Shown here: positions 62,633 through 64,000 of the stretch, piece by piece | How the letters are laid out: the number at the start of each line of letters is the position of its first letter | Position numbering within the stretch: position 1 is the stretch's first letter | Assembly: GCF_025567625.1 (NCBI RefSeq) | Contig: NZ_JAOQJC010000005.1 | Location: 1 to 64,000, forward strand | From: Paenibacillus sp. J5C2022 | GTDB lineage: Bacteria; Bacillota; Bacilli; Paenibacillales; Paenibacillaceae | Reading direction: 5' to 3' | Length of the DNA: 64,000 nt | Position numbers and translations under genes: made by a program | The notes under the pieces: model-generated | Database searches by the model: none | Told to the model about the DNA's origin: nothing | Seen by the model: the letters and a program-made list of their open reading frames with translations, nothing else

Positions 62633-64000
62633 TTACGAATGCTCATCAGGCGGCGTCACGATTTGCAGCCCTTCCACATGCTTGCGTCTCATTTGATTGC
62701 GGGCCTTCCGATTCGCTTTCGATTCGAACACGATATCCAGGTCGTATTGCTCCGGATACAGGTTCTCGCCCCCGATATAATGGTTGAGACGCTTATGATT
62801 GAAGGACAGCTTCTCCCCCATCACCTGTACGATGACCTGCCCCCGTTCATCGGCCGGACGGTACACGACGCCAGAGCGCTTGAGAGGGTAGATCCATACG
62901 AGATCTCCCTTCTGGAACGCTTTTTTGGGCGGTTTTCGCCTTTCCTCGTTTCGCTTCGGCTTCGGCTTCGGCTTCTCCTTCACCCGCTTCGCCTCTTCTC
63001 CAGTGCCTAGTTGCTTCGATTGGCCCAGCAGCTTCGCGAAGGAATCGCTTCGCTCATCTTCATTTGTTCCTGCCGCTATGCGCTTACGCTCTAACAGCCA
63101 CTCCGCTCGCTTCATGATCTGCTCCGGCAGTCCGAATCGCCTTGCGATCGCGAAGGCGTGGCTGTCTCCTGCTTCCCCGATCTCTAGACGGTAGAGAGGT
63201 CTGAGCGTATCGGGATCAAATGCCATTCGGCCGTTCTGACAGCCTTCCGTTGCGGACGCGAATGTCTTTATTTCATTAAAATGAGTGGTAGCGGCAACCA
63301 GCGACTGTCTCTCGAGCAGCAATTCCAATACGGCGATCGATAGCGCTATCCCTTCGGACGGATCAGTACCGGCAGCCATCTCATCCAGCAGCAGCAGGGA
63401 GCGTGAATCAGCCATATCCACCATCTCCTTCAGCACCATAACATGGGAAGAGAATGTGCTTAGCGACTGCTCCAGACTTTGACCGTCGCCCAAGTCCGCA
63501 ATGATGTTCCGGAATATCCCGAGCTCGCTATCGGCATCTGCGGGAATTAGCAGACCCGATTGATTCATCAGCGCAAGCAATCCGATCGTCTTCAACGTTG
63601 CCGTCTTGCCGCCCGTATTGGGTCCGGTAATAATAAGCTGTCTCCAGTGCATGCCGAGCTCCGCTGTAAGCGGCACACAGTCCCGTCCCAGCAGCGGATG
63701 CCTTGCCGAGACCAGTCTCATCACCGGCTTGTCGGTCAGACGCACAAGCTTGCCATCGCAGTATTTGGACAGCTTTGCCCTGGCGGTAATGAAGTCGAAC
63801 GAGGCCATCGCCTGCACATTAAGCTTAAGTTCCTGCTCATATCGGGACGCCAGCTCGGACAGCATTGCCAATACTGTCGATCTTTCCCTTTCCTCCGCCA
63901 CTTTCCATTGGCTCAGCTCCGTCTGAAGCTCCGACACATCCTGAGGCTCGACGAATATCGTTTGCCCGCTCGCGGATTCATCCAGCACTGCGCCTGGCAC
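62633..64000 (-). CDS. MutS2-like ATPase, lacking Smr domain (5' part outside window)
   Basis: Visible 455 aa, the start lies beyond the right edge. MutS core: clamp SGQTIFVEPQDVSELQTEL, Walker A ITGPNTGGKTATLK, GDGQSLEQSLSTFSSHV, Walker B LLLDEMAAGTDPSEG and His in ATTHFNEIK. Then a Lys/Pro-rich linker and a beta domain (FQKGDLVWIYPLKRSGVVYR). It ends at ...EGLQIVTPPDEHS without the C-terminal Smr nuclease usual for MutS2. Ribosome rescue or recombination roles of MutS2 may therefore not apply in full. Confidence 0.85.
   Translation of the reverse strand: MPGAVLDESASGQTIFVEPQDVSELQTELSQWKVAEERERSTVLAMLSELASRYEQELKLNVQAMASFDFITARAKLSKYCDGKLVRLTDKPVMRLVSARHPLLGRDCVPLTAELGMHWRQLIITGPNTGGKTATLKTIGLLALMNQSGLLIPADADSELGIFRNIIADLGDGQSLEQSLSTFSSHVMVLKEMVDMADSRSLLLLDEMAAGTDPSEGIALSIAVLELLLERQSLVAATTHFNEIKTFASATEGCQNGRMAFDPDTLRPLYRLEIGEAGDSHAFAIARRFGLPEQIMKRAEWLLERKRIAAGTNEDERSDSFAKLLGQSKQLGTGEEAKRVKEKPKPKPKRNEERRKPPKKAFQKGDLVWIYPLKRSGVVYRPADERGQVIVQVMGEKLSFNHKRLNHYIGGENLYPEQYDLDIVFESKANRKARNQMRRKHVEGLQIVTPPDEHS

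Overview
The window reads as chromosomal DNA of a spore-forming, low-to-mid GC Firmicute, most likely Paenibacillus or a close relative. The signs are strong GGAGG-type ribosome binding sites with frequent GTG/TTG starts, a bacillithiol disulfide reductase (YpdA), a SleB-type cortex hydrolase, a YdjO-type protein, XerS, LexA boxes of the Bacillus type, and a pdhABCD operon. Nearly all of it is ordinary housekeeping or accessory chromosome; there is no phage, CRISPR array, rRNA or tRNA that I can see.

Region by region. 1-2.4 kb: a 52-bp tandem repeat array, a small element with perfect 19-bp inverted ends (646-993), gene debris, and a tyrosine recombinase. 2.4-6.5 kb: an ABC-F ATPase and a MarR-controlled DHA2 drug exporter. 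6.6-13.7 kb: one long minus-strand transcription unit encoding an Ehu-type ectoine importer (ehuBCDA) followed directly by ectoine and hydroxyectoine synthesis (ectABCD) and a DUF2179 membrane protein; together they take up, make and hydroxylate a compatible solute. 14-20.1 kb: small genes, a leader-like region with a tiny ORF and two hairpins, then two ABC exporter half-transporters, each carrying an N-terminal zinc ribbon, with a DUF1854 protein between them. 20.3-25.5 kb: an SGNH hydrolase, an EamA transporter preceded by a promoter, a purine-riboswitch-like aptamer and an overlapping terminator, pyruvate kinase, an AraC regulator, and a 113-bp repeat array bounded by inverted palindromes. 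25.5-32.4 kb: a hydroxyacid dehydrogenase, a candidate spore small protein, and a five-gene unit (DCC thioredoxin-like protein, radical SAM/SPASM, GNAT, MBOAT, and an SGNH-NodB fusion) that looks like an envelope-polymer modification system.

32.4-42.3 kb: lactonase, FrnE-like DsbA, SleB, XerS, YpdA, a MoxR-DUF58-DUF4129 operon whose last member has no transglutaminase core, and a YdjC-type deacetylase. 42.5-50.8 kb: APC permease, DUF3298 protein, orphan ABC ATPase, a small gene whose promoter carries two LexA boxes, HAD hydrolase, topoisomerase III and a glucosaminidase-like protein. 50.8-64 kb: gltD without gltB, thyA-folA, thioesterase, pdhABCD, esterase, tyrosine phosphatase, TRIC channel, thiamine pyrophosphokinase and a MutS2-like protein cut by the window end.

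The observations I consider most worth following are the riboswitch-controlled EamA transporter (22.2-22.5 kb), the radical SAM/MBOAT/SGNH-NodB unit (26.9-32.1 kb), the double LexA box promoter (45.7 kb) and the zinc-ribbon ABC pair (15-20 kb). All functional calls are from reading the sequence; no database search was made.
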